DNA of 64,000 nt from contig NC_035923.1 in assembly GCF_000348985.1 (NCBI RefSeq), forward strand, positions 744,001 through 808,000. The letters are read 5' to 3'. This document shows, in pieces, positions 11,300 to 20,601 of this stretch. The notes beneath the pieces were generated by a model. That model did not search any database and had not been told where the DNA came from. It was given only the letters and a program-made list of their open reading frames with translations. A program made the position numbers and the translations under genes. Each line of letters begins with the position of its first letter. Positions within the stretch are counted from its first letter, which is position 1. The DNA is from Huiozyma naganishii CBS 8797. Its lineage: Eukaryota > Ascomycota > Saccharomycetes > Saccharomycetales > Saccharomycetaceae.

Positions 11300-11779
11300 T
11301 CAAGGACTAGTGTCAGCCACCCTTTTTTTAGGCGTGCGTTGTTCAGAGGCGAATGCGAGAATGTTGTGTAAATACGGACTATCTGGACCGTCAGACACTT
11401 TCAGCCTGTCCAGTCTAATCTTCCTCAATCTGTTCTTGGGAAGCATCCCGCTAACAGCCTTCCTCAACAGTTCACCGTAACCCTTTTCGGCGGCGAGTCT
11501 TTCCATCGGTTTCAGTTTCAGACTACCGGGCCGTGAGGAATGGGTCCAGTACGTTCTTTGTTCCATCTTTTTACCCGTGGTTTTGATGTCTTGACAGTTC
11601 GTCACGACTACGTAATCTCCACAATCTTGTGTTGGATGGTACACCGGCTTATGCTTCCCGATGAGGGTTGTGGCGATGGCTGACGCCAACCTACCCAGTG
11701 TCCGTTCATCCTTCGTTATGTCCACATGGTGCCAAATACGGGCGAATGCGAGCCCGGTGTGTCCAATTTTTTGAGACAT
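11300..11779 (-). CDS. MRPL23: Mitochondrial large-subunit ribosomal protein uL13m
   Basis: 159 residues (163 in S. cerevisiae). Member of the bacterial L13 family and part of the large subunit of the mitochondrial ribosome. The ATG at 11779-11777 starts [20 protein letters not shown], matching the family start; the frame is open 34 codons further upstream but has no supporting homology. L13 landmarks are LGRLAS, the [11 protein letters not shown] stretch, CGDYVVVTN and the C-terminal [21 protein letters not shown]. The tail after FASEQRT is short and variable. It is convergent with RPB2, as YOR150W is in yeast. Confidence 0.96.
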   Translation of the reverse strand: MSQKIGHTGLAFARIWHHVDITKDERTLGRLASAIATTLIGKHKPVYHPTQDCGDYVVVTNCQDIKTTGKKMEQRTYWTHSSRPGSLKLKPMERLAAEKGYGELLRKAVSGMLPKNRLRKIRLDRLKVSDGPDSPYLHNILAFASEQRTPKKRVADTSP

Positions 11780-12033
11780 GGTGTAATTAGGTATAAACTG
11801 TGGGACACTGTGACTACTCCCTCTCTCAGTTTCCTCGTTATCAAGCCTTCCAAACGATGTAGAGTCGACACACAGATTCACTCTTTAACCGTTTTGATGT
11901 AAAGACCGTTTTCTTTCAGTTCGACAAAAAAAAACACTTTTGAAGATTCGCTCTTCGACCGGCTGCGAATGACTGATTGATATTGCGTCTACAAAGTGCC
12001 ACATATCTAGAGTAGTATTATACAAGGTGCCGA

Positions 12034-13881
12034 CTATGCCATCTCTACATCGCTGTAACCTTCGCTGTCCTCAGCAACCTCCTGGTCCCCGTTCTCGCGT
12101 TTCTGCGCGCTCGGGTCGTCGCCCTCTTCGTCCTCGTCCTCTTCTTCTTCAGACTCGGAGTCGTCACCTTCCCCGTCTTCTATCAGGTCTGCATCGTCCA
12201 ATTCCTCATTGTACTCCACCGTTTCCTCGTCTTCTTCTTGATATGTAGCAGAAGCGTCTTCGTCGTCGGCTTCGAAATTTTCCAGCTTCATACTATTCAG
12301 CGTTAGGTCCAACCGCGTCTCCAAGACCAGTAACCTGTTAAGCAAATTGGCACGATTTTTCATGGTCGAGTGCAGCGAGGCCAAAGTCTTGAGCAAGTTT
12401 GGGATCGAGACCATGTACCCACCGTGGACAATCAAACACCATTTTACCCACACGTTCAGGGCACCTTGACGTTGTGTCTGTCTCGCGATTCTTTCCGCCA
12501 ATCTTTCGAGCAAGATCACGGACAGAGTGGGCCTCAATCTCATGATAGTATCCCTGATAACCCGCTCGTCTCTGTTATTCAATACTGTTTCCAGTAACGA
12601 ATGGTCATTGGACTGCAAGGCTTGCGATAGTATAACGGTGACGGTACCGATGGCTGGACTTTTCCTCTTCGTTGTATTTATTGTGGGCAGTCTGTCAGAT
12701 AAAGATTCAAAGACAGCATCCTCATTTGCTCTCTCACCAGCCTTCTCCTCCAACTCCAAATCTCTAATGATATCCTCTATGTGCTTGAAATTATCCCCTG
12801 AAGTGACACGGGCATTTCCCTCTTTGTAGTTGGCTACAGATGCCAAATCTTGGCCATGCAATGAACGGTCCTTGGGGCGATGCGTTATCCCCTGGTTAAG
12901 GGTAAGTTTAACGGTAAATTCCACAGGCAGATCTCTCCATTGCAGCTGATTGAAGAATGGGATTGTTGCATTTTGCAAGTACGACAGTGTTAGGATGTCC
13001 TTGTGGACAAATGCGTTCAATAGGGGTATTTGCGAGTCATTGGAATCACCTATAGCCTTGAGAGTTTTAGTCGCTTGCTTCGATTTCATGGTTCTTCTCT
13101 TGTTTGTGTTGGTGATGAGTGGGTCCACAAATATTTCCACCGTCCCATCCTCCGTGGTGATAACGATGCAGTCTTGATCGTAGTGAGACAGCTTGACCAC
13201 GTTGGACTGGGCCACTAGAACAGTCTTTGTGGCGGAGGAGTTCAAATCGTAAACGTTTAAGAATCTGTCGCTGTCCGCACCAGAGATGAAATAGTCGCTT
13301 GTCAACTTCTCCAAGACGGTGACTGGAGATACATGACCTGGGAAAGTGAGCAAGTTCTGCCTTGTAGATATGTCAACCAGGAAAATTTGGTGTGAAGCCA
13401 GCAACAACTGCGTCGATGAAAGGACCAAGATTTTTTGTAGATTACTGCAGGATTCAATTTGGAAATGTTGCTTCAACTCAAAACTGGTAAGGTCGAACTC
13501 GTAAACAAAATCCTGAGAGTCAATACACCACAAAGACGACCCATGCACACTCATGTCTCTCACCTCTGAAGAGTTGCCTGTGGACAACTTATATAAAACC
13601 TCATTCGCCAGCGGCGAATACAACCAGACCTCACCGTTGTTCAAAGCCAATAGCACGCACACCGTCTCGTTGGCCGAAAGATACGTCCATTCCAGCGCCA
13701 GACACCTCAAATTAGAATCGTTCAACGACAGAAAGTTTTCGTTCAGGACAGAATCCGTGGCCAGTTTCTGAGTTGGTTCGACAGACACCCTCTGCTTATC
13801 GAGCGCGGTGCTCACGTAGCACAAAAAACGGCCCTTCGGGTCGTAGCTGGATAAAACCACGGGGGATTGAGCAGCAGACAT
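12034..13881 (-). CDS. UTP5: U3 snoRNP / t-UTP subcomplex protein Utp5
   Basis: Nucleolar protein of the t-UTP (UTP-A) subcomplex of the small-subunit processome, needed for 18S pre-rRNA processing and optimal rDNA transcription. 615 residues (about 643 in S. cerevisiae). The N-terminal 330 residues look like degenerate WD40 blades (SSYDPKGRFLCYVSTALDKQR, FPGHVSPV, FISGADSDRFLNVYD). The Utp12-type C-terminal domain has the near-invariant block LSQALQSNDHSLLETVLNNR and then RLAERIARQTQRQGALNVWVKW. The tail is highly acidic and ends SDVEMA. Start chosen at ATG 13881 (MSAAQSPVVLSSYDP), matching the family start. Its promoter carries RRPE and PAC elements. In S. cerevisiae it is YDR398W on chromosome IV, so its place here beside SPP2 reflects a different resolution of the genome duplication. 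Confidence 0.96.
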   Translation of the reverse strand: MSAAQSPVVLSSYDPKGRFLCYVSTALDKQRVSVEPTQKLATDSVLNENFLSLNDSNLRCLALEWTYLSANETVCVLLALNNGEVWLYSPLANEVLYKLSTGNSSEVRDMSVHGSSLWCIDSQDFVYEFDLTSFELKQHFQIESCSNLQKILVLSSTQLLLASHQIFLVDISTRQNLLTFPGHVSPVTVLEKLTSDYFISGADSDRFLNVYDLNSSATKTVLVAQSNVVKLSHYDQDCIVITTEDGTVEIFVDPLITNTNKRRTMKSKQATKTLKAIGDSNDSQIPLLNAFVHKDILTLSYLQNATIPFFNQLQWRDLPVEFTVKLTLNQGITHRPKDRSLHGQDLASVANYKEGNARVTSGDNFKHIEDIIRDLELEEKAGERANEDAVFESLSDRLPTINTTKRKSPAIGTVTVILSQALQSNDHSLLETVLNNRDERVIRDTIMRLRPTLSVILLERLAERIARQTQRQGALNVWVKWCLIVHGGYMVSIPNLLKTLASLHSTMKNRANLLNRLLVLETRLDLTLNSMKLENFEADDEDASATYQEEDEETVEYNEELDDADLIEDGEGDDSESEEEEDEDEEGDDPSAQKRENGDQEVAEDSEGYSDVEMA

Positions 13882-14013
13882 GACCGATATTGACAGGTCT
13901 CGTAAAGCAGTTCGCCGTATCAATTGCAGTACTACTAGCTCGCACCAGATGTCAAAGTTCTGCTACAAGCCTCTTGATCAGTTCTTTTCTTCTTCAGAAA
14001 ATTTGGGCATCGC

Positions 14014-14024
14014 AAAATTTTTCA
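14014..14024 (-). promoter_or_regulatory. RRPE element (UTP5 promoter)
   Basis: On the minus strand this reads TGAAAAATTTT, the ribosomal RNA processing element bound by Stb3 in yeast. It lies about 135 bp upstream of the UTP5 ATG and is paired with a PAC site 66 bp further out, the typical arrangement of ribosome-biogenesis promoters. Confidence 0.7.
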
Positions 14025-14089
14025 CTTTTTTCCACTGCGAAAAGAAGAGGTACTTTACGGATCTTACAGGCAGAGTAAGTGGGGCTCTC

Positions 14090-14097
14090 TCATCGCA
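14090..14097 (-). promoter_or_regulatory. PAC element (UTP5/SPP2 divergent promoter)
   Basis: On the minus strand this reads GCGATGAG, the polymerase A and C box bound by Dot6/Tod6 in yeast and enriched upstream of ribosome-biogenesis genes. It is about 210 bp upstream of UTP5 and only about 57 bp from the SPP2 ATG, so SPP2 might be affected as well. Confidence 0.7.
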
Positions 14098-14153
14098 GTA
14101 GTATTTACATATACACACATACACATACATCCATACATGTACCCGTGTTGGTT

Positions 14154-14690
14154 ATGGATGGAGGGTTCTCGATCAGTTTGAAAAAGACGAACAAGAAGCA
14201 GAAAAAGCGGACAAGCAATGTCTTTGGGGATGAGTTGAACAACGACGTTAATAATACTCGGGGTGCTGAATTCACTTCAAAGAAGCAGAAGATTCGCATT
14301 ACGCACATTAACTCTTTAGAGGAGGAGAAGGAGCAAGAAAGCAAAGAGAATGACCTGGTCATAAAACTATCCGGTGACAGCGGTGAGCCCGTGGAGGCAT
14401 TGACGACACAAGAGGAGTACAAGGAGGTGCCCGTTAGTTTGTTTGGGGAGGCTGTTTTGCGCGGGATGGGCTGGGACGGTAAGAAGAATGATGCCGATGG
14501 TCATGGACATTCCAATAAAAATACCCCCCCTGAGAAATCGCAATATACCAAGTTTGTGCATCCGGAGAGTCTCGGCATTGGTGCAAAGAGTTCTCAGATG
14601 GTGCCAGACACAGCCAGTTTCATGCCAATTATACCAGTGGATAAGGATATGGTCTCAAAACCGGAGACTGGGGTTGCTAAAAAAGAATAA
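14154..14690 (+). CDS. SPP2: Pre-mRNA splicing factor Spp2 (G-patch activator of Prp2)
   Basis: 178 residues (about 185 in S. cerevisiae). Spp2 uses its G-patch to bind and activate the DEAH helicase Prp2, which remodels the spliceosome before the first catalytic step. The start MDGGFSISLKKTNKKQKKRTS resembles the basic Spp2 N-terminus. The G-patch core FGEAVLRGMGWDGKK is at about residues 98-112. The open frame extends 25 codons upstream only through a GTG and a low-complexity HTHT stretch, so the ATG at 14154 was chosen. It is divergent from UTP5 and convergent with MDM32. Confidence 0.92.
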   Translation: MDGGFSISLKKTNKKQKKRTSNVFGDELNNDVNNTRGAEFTSKKQKIRITHINSLEEEKEQESKENDLVIKLSGDSGEPVEALTTQEEYKEVPVSLFGEAVLRGMGWDGKKNDADGHGHSNKNTPPEKSQYTKFVHPESLGIGAKSSQMVPDTASFMPIIPVDKDMVSKPETGVAKKE

Positions 14691-14761
14691 ATAATTTCAT
14701 TAGGTTTAGATGTAATTGTGTAGTATTATTTACATGCCCGCTCCCTTCTTGCGTCCCTGTA

Positions 14762-16654
14762 TCAGACTGGAGAGGCAAATCCGAATAACAGCAGTTGAGA
14801 GGCAAATCCGGTCCCCCACTGCTTCATCCATTGGTCTTTGTTTTTGTACTCCCATTCTTCGACAACTTTGGTCAGATCTACGTACAGTTCCATGCTCAGT
14901 TGATCATATATGCCCGTCTCTTGAAATATCATTTTCTCTTCTAGATCTTTAACATTCTTCACAATCCTACAACGTAGGGACAACTCGTTTGACGGAATGT
15001 TTGCCGAGCCAAACTGTGTTGACTGCCCTGTCGAATCATCCACGGAATCGTTAAATTTTATGATCGACCTTTGGTTGGAGTCGTCAAAGTTAACTGAGGA
15101 AGATGCATTTTTCTTACCACTATTGGGTGTTGATTGAATCACCGTTATGTTTGGGTACGATTTGCGCCTTCTTATCGATATATTTGGAGTCTCGTTCCCA
15201 ATGTGATATCTGTTGTCGTTGGCGGCTCCATCTTCTGGTGGGTTGGAATCTTTCGTCGCTTTATGCGCCGTTTGTGACAACGCTCTTTGCAAGTTCACGT
15301 ACGATACGACAGGTTTCAATTCCTCTAGGGATACTATTGATTCACCAGTAGACAACTTCGGCGCATGTGCTGGTAGTATAGCCTTTAGATCTTTAAATCT
15401 AAACTTCAAGTCGATGACAATATATTTTTCCTCGTTACCCTTAAACGCGGAGTCCGACGTGTCAGCCAACCCACGAGGCAACATAATGTCCGCGATAATG
15501 TCGACGTTACCTTCATCAATCCAATTAAACGCCTTCGTCTGGTAAATGCCCAAATCTTTAACGCTTATGGAGTTCAACCTCAGTCTTGTTATCCTTTGCA
15601 AAGATGAGTTGTCATCCTCTAGCGAATTCAAAAGTGGTAACTTATTTTGCCTTTTGTGAAAAGTAAACAGCGAGTTATTGATCGAGCCGGTGATGACGTT
15701 GGCGTTCAAAAAATCTATTATCATTCGGTTCAGCCTCAGTTTCGGTATTTCTAAATTGAACAGTGCAATCTTGTAGCAAGTCGGGGTCTCGGAACCGGGG
15801 AAGCTTTCCTTGACGTTTATATTCGAGTCAGAAACGACGATCTTATTGAGTTCGTAATGTGGGTTCGAAAACCACTCTATGAGTAAAGCGTTGCGGTTTT
15901 CGTCATCCCTTTGGTAGTTTATATTGGCGTCACCCCTCATACCGAGAATCTTAATATCATTTAGAAGACCATTGCCAAAGAGCCATTTCTTTAGCGACAA
16001 GTTCATTTCAATTTGGTGGAATTTTAAATCGAACGATAACACTGCGCTAGATTTTCCATCGTCGACGCTCTTCAATTCCACGCTGTTGAACCGTATGAAC
16101 CCATTTTGCCATTCTGGGATCGATGCATCCTTGAATTTAATATCTATACCGTCCAGAAAGTAGTTCAATAATTTACCAACAGTTTGTCCGACCAACTCCT
16201 TGGCGAACACTGTATTAAACCCCAATAAAAGAATAGAAACCACTGTAGTGGTCTTCAAAATCAGCCATACCAGCTGTGAGATGAGCAGCCAGGAAAACAA
16301 AGTACCAAGCTCGTTCTTAGAAAACGGCCTCTCTTTGTTCCTGATCAGTATCCATTTAACATTCGCCTTGAGTTTCTGCAACACAGTGGCCCCGTTGATA
16401 TCCGGCTGACTGCGTTTGAGCAACGGCGAATTATTATCCGTCAGCACTTTCTTCTTCACCTCACCAAAACAGCGTGAAGTCGAACTGAACATTCTTGCCG
16501 GCTGGATAATCCGAGAGCTCTCCCTGCAGCCCACTGGACTGGAACGTCGGATAGCACCAGTGACACTTGTTCTGTATAGGGTTCTCCATGGCACCGCTGA
16601 GCACCGCATCACGGAAGATATACTGTTGGTGTATGTCCTACATGCATTTAACAT
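14762..16654 (-). CDS. MDM32: Mitochondrial inner-membrane distribution and morphology protein (Mdm31/Mdm32 family)
   Basis: 630 residues (about 622 in S. cerevisiae). Mdm32 acts with Mdm31 in the mitochondrial inner membrane and affects mitochondrial shape, nucleoid inheritance and phospholipid homeostasis. The N-terminus is rich in Arg, Ser and Thr with almost no acidic residues over the first 60 positions, as expected for a matrix-targeting presequence. A hydrophobic segment near residues 110-135 (SWLLISQLVWLILKTTTVVSILLLGFNTVF) and another at the extreme C-terminus fit an intermembrane-space body between two membrane anchors. The ATG at 16654 is used rather than a GTG one codon upstream. 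Assignment to MDM32 rather than MDM31 rests on synteny with SPP2 (YOR147W next to YOR148C) and length. Confidence 0.92.
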   Translation of the reverse strand: MLNACRTYTNSISSVMRCSAVPWRTLYRTSVTGAIRRSSPVGCRESSRIIQPARMFSSTSRCFGEVKKKVLTDNNSPLLKRSQPDINGATVLQKLKANVKWILIRNKERPFSKNELGTLFSWLLISQLVWLILKTTTVVSILLLGFNTVFAKELVGQTVGKLLNYFLDGIDIKFKDASIPEWQNGFIRFNSVELKSVDDGKSSAVLSFDLKFHQIEMNLSLKKWLFGNGLLNDIKILGMRGDANINYQRDDENRNALLIEWFSNPHYELNKIVVSDSNINVKESFPGSETPTCYKIALFNLEIPKLRLNRMIIDFLNANVITGSINNSLFTFHKRQNKLPLLNSLEDDNSSLQRITRLRLNSISVKDLGIYQTKAFNWIDEGNVDIIADIMLPRGLADTSDSAFKGNEEKYIVIDLKFRFKDLKAILPAHAPKLSTGESIVSLEELKPVVSYVNLQRALSQTAHKATKDSNPPEDGAANDNRYHIGNETPNISIRRRKSYPNITVIQSTPNSGKKNASSSVNFDDSNQRSIIKFNDSVDDSTGQSTQFGSANIPSNELSLRCRIVKNVKDLEEKMIFQETGIYDQLSMELYVDLTKVVEEWEYKNKDQWMKQWGTGFASQLLLFGFASPV

Positions 16655-16939
16655 CACAGTGATTTACCACAACACTGCTTTCTGCCCAACTTGTGTGATA
16701 TAAATCCAACGATGACTATTCGTCTCCGTTTCTCTCTAAAAGGTTGATCAATATATAATAAAAATTTAAAATTCCACCAAAATTGACAGTTTCTTATTTG
16801 GCAAAGAATTCACTCGCTGCTGAAGGGCGAACAGTAGTAATAGACGTCCAACAAAGCTTATGTGCAACTGTGTTCCGGTAGTGTATAAGGCGTGTGGGTA
16901 TTCCCATCCAACGTTACAAGAGAAAGAAAAAAATAAATC

Positions 16940-17048
16940 GGGGCATACTGGGAATTGAACCCAGGGCCTCTCACATGTTTGAGTTTTGTTTCCTAAGTTT
17001 GCTTAAGAATCGCCCAAAGCGAGAATCATACCACTAGACCACACGCCC
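16940..17048 (-). tRNA. tRNA-Pro (UGG) with 37-nt intron
   Basis: Minus strand. Exon 1 is 17048-17013 (starts GGGCGTGTGGTCTAGTGG), the intron is 17012-16976, and exon 2 is 16975-16940. The mature length is 72 nt before CCA addition. The acceptor stem pairs GGGCGTG with TATGCCC (two G-U pairs), and the T-arm is CTGGG TTCAATT CCCAG. The anticodon TGG is at 17016-17014, and the intron begins one base after it, the standard position. Exons match the S. cerevisiae tRNA-Pro(UGG) genes closely, while the intron differs. A run of seven T on the transcribed strand just after the gene (A run at 16927-16933) is the Pol III terminator. Confidence 0.96.
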
Positions 17049-17873
17049 TCCGATTTGAATGCTGAAAACATAAAAGCAGTAAAGCAAGTAATAAAAGAGA
17101 ATGAGTCTTAAAGAGGAATGTAGGTTTCCCTGTTTTTTACAATTAAGAGCACTTCCAACTGCTAGAAGAAGGAAAATCGGAAATTGCCAAAACGTTTTGA
17201 TCTGTTGAAGATGCAGTGCGATGGAAGGATTACCACTGAGTTGCCCCACGGTGTTCTGAAGTAAGAAAGGCGCGTTGTATTTGGGCACTCCCACAAACAA
17301 AGTTTACGGACCTTTGGTATTGCATACAGTACATATAATTAACAACATGGCACTTGTCTATACCCCTTGTTCTACAGGACTTCCTGAGCAATTTGAACCT
17401 GAGAATTGTTACAGAAAATATTTCTTCACAAACAGCACTAACGAGATAAATTATTTTCCAATACCCAAGGCACACATTAAGACACTACACACATTGCAAC
17501 CAACAAAGTAAAGCTAGATCCAGTTGGCTTCCTGGCTCCTCTGGGATTTCACTTCTTGTCATCCCTAGTTTGAAGCTGTAAGGAACCATGACAGAAAAAG
17601 AAAAAACATGGCAACCTTTTGAGAATCTGTTTAAACGTACAACCAAAATCCCGTCACTCCTATCCTTCAATAGAAAATTCCCAAGTGCATTCAATAAGCA
17701 TCTCCGAACACACGTCTTTAGGCGTTTCCCTACACTCAATACAAAAAAATCAAACGGGAAAAAACAGGAAAAAACCCACCACTACAGTTCCGCGAAGTGC
17801 TCTAAACACTGAGACGCGGCTTGCATTTGTGGTTTGCCAGCTCATATTATTCACGATCGGACCGGCTTCGCCG
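17049..17873. other. Gene-free stretch between tRNA-Pro and ELG1
   Basis: 825 bp. S. cerevisiae has PNO1 (YOR145C) in this interval; no PNO1 sequence is visible. A 74-codon open frame with an ATG at 17588 (ends 17812) is basic and unlike any protein I know; I treat it as chance. Sequence upstream of a tRNA gene is a favoured Ty target, but no convincing LTR was found. The ELG1 promoter must lie at the right end. Confidence 0.5.
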
Positions 17874-20228
17874 ATGAAGAAAGCTGTTTCTTTGAATGAT
17901 ATTCTTACAGGGAATACGAAGAGACCAAAAAATAACGAGGTCAGCTCGCATGTTGTTCCAGAAGAGATAGACCTGGTTCAAAGCAGCGATGTTGACGATT
18001 CGCTCATAGAGGAGACACCAGCGATGTCAACTTCGAAGGAATCGATAGGTGAATTCCCGCAAATTCTAAAGCCCAAAATACTCCCCATTGGCGAAAGAGC
18101 GAGCAATGCTTCTATTAAAAGTTTTTTGATGCAGAGGAAACCTCCAAAAGATGCCCCGGATAAGGATCAGGTTGTGATTTCTTTGGAAGATGATATTAAG
18201 GTCAACGACATAGAAGAGATCATTGAAACATCAGAGGAGCAATTCAACAAAGTGACCAATCCCATAAAACTGACCGATCCGCAGAACTTTAAGAAAACTA
18301 AGCTAAAGAATCTTTTCGATAATTTTAAGAAACCTGTAACAACAAATGCCCTAACTGGTGAAGAATCTACAAACGTAGAAAACTCAATCGGATCTGCAAA
18401 TACACCGCTGGAACGGTTCAGCGAGGTCTCAAAATTGAAGCAATTGGATGCGCCGTTGCCAACTGTTCAGTTAATCCAACCGACCGGATTTGAATATTCC
18501 AAAGAAACCGCTGCAATACCGCTAAAAGGGAAAATTGAAAGTATTCACAATTTTGAGTTTTTACCCCAGGATTATAAAGCATTAAACGTATCAGATACGG
18601 AGAACAAACGGGAGAGGAAAGAATTCTCTTACTCCATAAAACATTCAGGAAGTACATCGCTCTGGCCAGAATTGTTTAAGCCTAAAACCGCCTCAGAAGT
18701 AATGCTCGAACCTTCTTTGAAAAAAAGTCTCCAGAGATGGATCGATGATGCTTTTTCCAGACTAAAGAGACTGACAACGCGAAAGAAGTTGTTCAGCACC
18801 CAGCAGGAAGCTGACAAAGATTTTATAGAATTTGATGGATTCATAATACCAGATGATATGACGGAAGAAGAAGCCGCTATGGAACAATCTGGCAGTTACG
18901 AGGACTTTGTTCCCGTGATGATATTGCATGGTGATGGTGTTGGCAAAAATACCTTACTCTCAACTATAATGAAGGAACGAGGTGGTCAGATATTAGAGAT
19001 AAATAGTACGCAAAACCGCAGTAAGAAGGAACTATTGGACAAAATGCTGGAATACTGTACCTCACATTACGTCAAGGATAAATCAACCGAGGGAATCATT
19101 CTCTTTGATGATGTTGACATACTGTTCAAAGAGCACGATAAGGGATTTTGGATGATGGTTGAAAACGTTTTGATGAAATCCAGGAAACCAGTCATAATTA
19201 CGTGTAGAGATATCAATTTTATCCCCACTTCACTTACAGAGATCTGTGAACAAGAGGGCAGCTGCTTCCATGCCAAAAAAGTAGCTACAAAAACAGTTGT
19301 TGCATTTTTAGAGAAATATTGCAAAACTCTCGATTTACAATTGGAACAACCTGTTCTTCAACGAATAGTGGAGTCCAACAATAAGGATATCAGGAAATGC
19401 CTGATAGAATTGCAGTTCTGGTTATCTTCTGGTAGTAGGATAACGTTACCGTACGTGGGCGCGGGCACCACAAGGAATGATCTCATTTGCGAGAGAGTCC
19501 CCGAATACTTGAAATACCTAGAATTGATGTCGCATTCAGATATAATGGGGTCACACACTTATAACCGGTCCCAATTCAACCAAGACGCGGACGTAACGCT
19601 GATGACTTCTGTGGCAAAGGAAAAGCTGAACACGCTGGTAGAGGATTCCGTTCGCCTAGCCAACGATTTCATACTTGATTACAGATTACATCTCACAGAC
19701 GACCTGCACGATTTTTTACTCCCCTTCGAGGTTAATATCGCTTCGCATCTCGTGTCTCAGTTGCAGGAGCATTGCTCTGAACTAAACCACCGTGGGTACA
19801 CGAGCACGAAATACCATCGCATGATCCAACGAAGTGTACGCTTTTTACGCTCTCGGATCACCAACCACTACAATTCGAAAAGCTTCAGAAAGACCAGGAA
19901 TTCTCGGAGGATACGCGAGATACTAGATAATTTCAGAGGCAATACGGATTCTGCTGCAACTGCCGACGACGAGGACAATACAGTTGAATTTGATTTTGCG
20001 ACCACTGCCAGAGACCACATCGCTGAGGAGGTAAACCCGTACGTTCTACACTTGGCGAACTACGACCTAGAGGCCAAGCGTTTCAATAAACAGAGCTTTT
20101 CCGAGTATGTGAGTACACTCTGCGAAGAGGACCATTTCGGTGCGGCGAAGGAGATGGTCGACAACGGCATGTTCAGGTCTGTATGGTTCCAGGGCAACCC
20201 AGAGGGAGTAATAAACAGCTGGAAATAA
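17874..20228 (+). CDS. ELG1: Elg1, large subunit of the alternative RFC that unloads PCNA
   Basis: 784 residues (791 in S. cerevisiae). Elg1 replaces Rfc1 in an RFC-like complex that unloads PCNA, including SUMO-PCNA, after replication and protects genome stability. The ATG at 17874 opens MKKAVSLNDILTGN, like the family start; the frame is open 85 codons upstream but has no ATG. The N-terminal third is low-complexity and acidic, with short hydrophobic-acidic patches (EIDLVQSS, DQVVISLED) that could be SUMO-interacting motifs. The AAA+ core follows: a P-loop-like HGDGVGKNTL around residues 351-360, with Asn359 after the Lys where Ser/Thr is usual, and Walker B ILFDDVDILF near residue 412. The sensor region ITCRD follows. 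The C-terminal half is the family-specific extension with SHSDIMG. Confidence 0.93.
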   Translation: MKKAVSLNDILTGNTKRPKNNEVSSHVVPEEIDLVQSSDVDDSLIEETPAMSTSKESIGEFPQILKPKILPIGERASNASIKSFLMQRKPPKDAPDKDQVVISLEDDIKVNDIEEIIETSEEQFNKVTNPIKLTDPQNFKKTKLKNLFDNFKKPVTTNALTGEESTNVENSIGSANTPLERFSEVSKLKQLDAPLPTVQLIQPTGFEYSKETAAIPLKGKIESIHNFEFLPQDYKALNVSDTENKRERKEFSYSIKHSGSTSLWPELFKPKTASEVMLEPSLKKSLQRWIDDAFSRLKRLTTRKKLFSTQQEADKDFIEFDGFIIPDDMTEEEAAMEQSGSYEDFVPVMILHGDGVGKNTLLSTIMKERGGQILEINSTQNRSKKELLDKMLEYCTSHYVKDKSTEGIILFDDVDILFKEHDKGFWMMVENVLMKSRKPVIITCRDINFIPTSLTEICEQEGSCFHAKKVATKTVVAFLEKYCKTLDLQLEQPVLQRIVESNNKDIRKCLIELQFWLSSGSRITLPYVGAGTTRNDLICERVPEYLKYLELMSHSDIMGSHTYNRSQFNQDADVTLMTSVAKEKLNTLVEDSVRLANDFILDYRLHLTDDLHDFLLPFEVNIASHLVSQLQEHCSELNHRGYTSTKYHRMIQRSVRFLRSRITNHYNSKSFRKTRNSRRIREILDNFRGNTDSAATADDEDNTVEFDFATTARDHIAEEVNPYVLHLANYDLEAKRFNKQSFSEYVSTLCEEDHFGAAKEMVDNGMFRSVWFQGNPEGVINSWK

Positions 20229-20601
20229 TGCGCTGTAACTACGCTCAAACCCATTTTACAAAGAATGGCATACACTACCGACCATGACACTGACACGGAC
20301 ATACCCATATATACACCGATATAATAGCGACCGTTGACAGTTGAAGCTCTCGATTCTAACGGTTTCTCTCTTTTCTTGATCAATTTTTTTTCCAGTTCAT
20401 TTCAACGAGAGTTGGATATAAGACGATTATTGTCGGGACTCGCAAGTCCGTTGTGATGACTGTTGAAAATCTGTAGTCGTCTTGGACGTGCTACTGAAAT
20501 TGCTTAAAAATAATTTGTTGGACTGTTCTTACAGACACCATACTTGCTACAATACCGTTCTGGGGAGCAGAAAGAAAGGTGAATACAGCACCTGAGGAGA
20601 A
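20229..20601. other. ELG1-THI80 intergenic region
   Basis: 373 bp holding the ELG1 3' end and the THI80 promoter, both genes being on the plus strand. No further open frame or RNA gene was recognised, and no thiamine-regulon motif could be named with confidence. Confidence 0.45.

Noticed and set aside
17203..17505. A TGTTG...CAACA-bounded 303-bp block upstream of tRNA-Pro, possibly a solo Ty LTR
   Set aside because: The flanking 5-mers do not match (no target-site duplication), the interior lacks LTR-like promoter sequence, and such end motifs occur by chance at this spacing.
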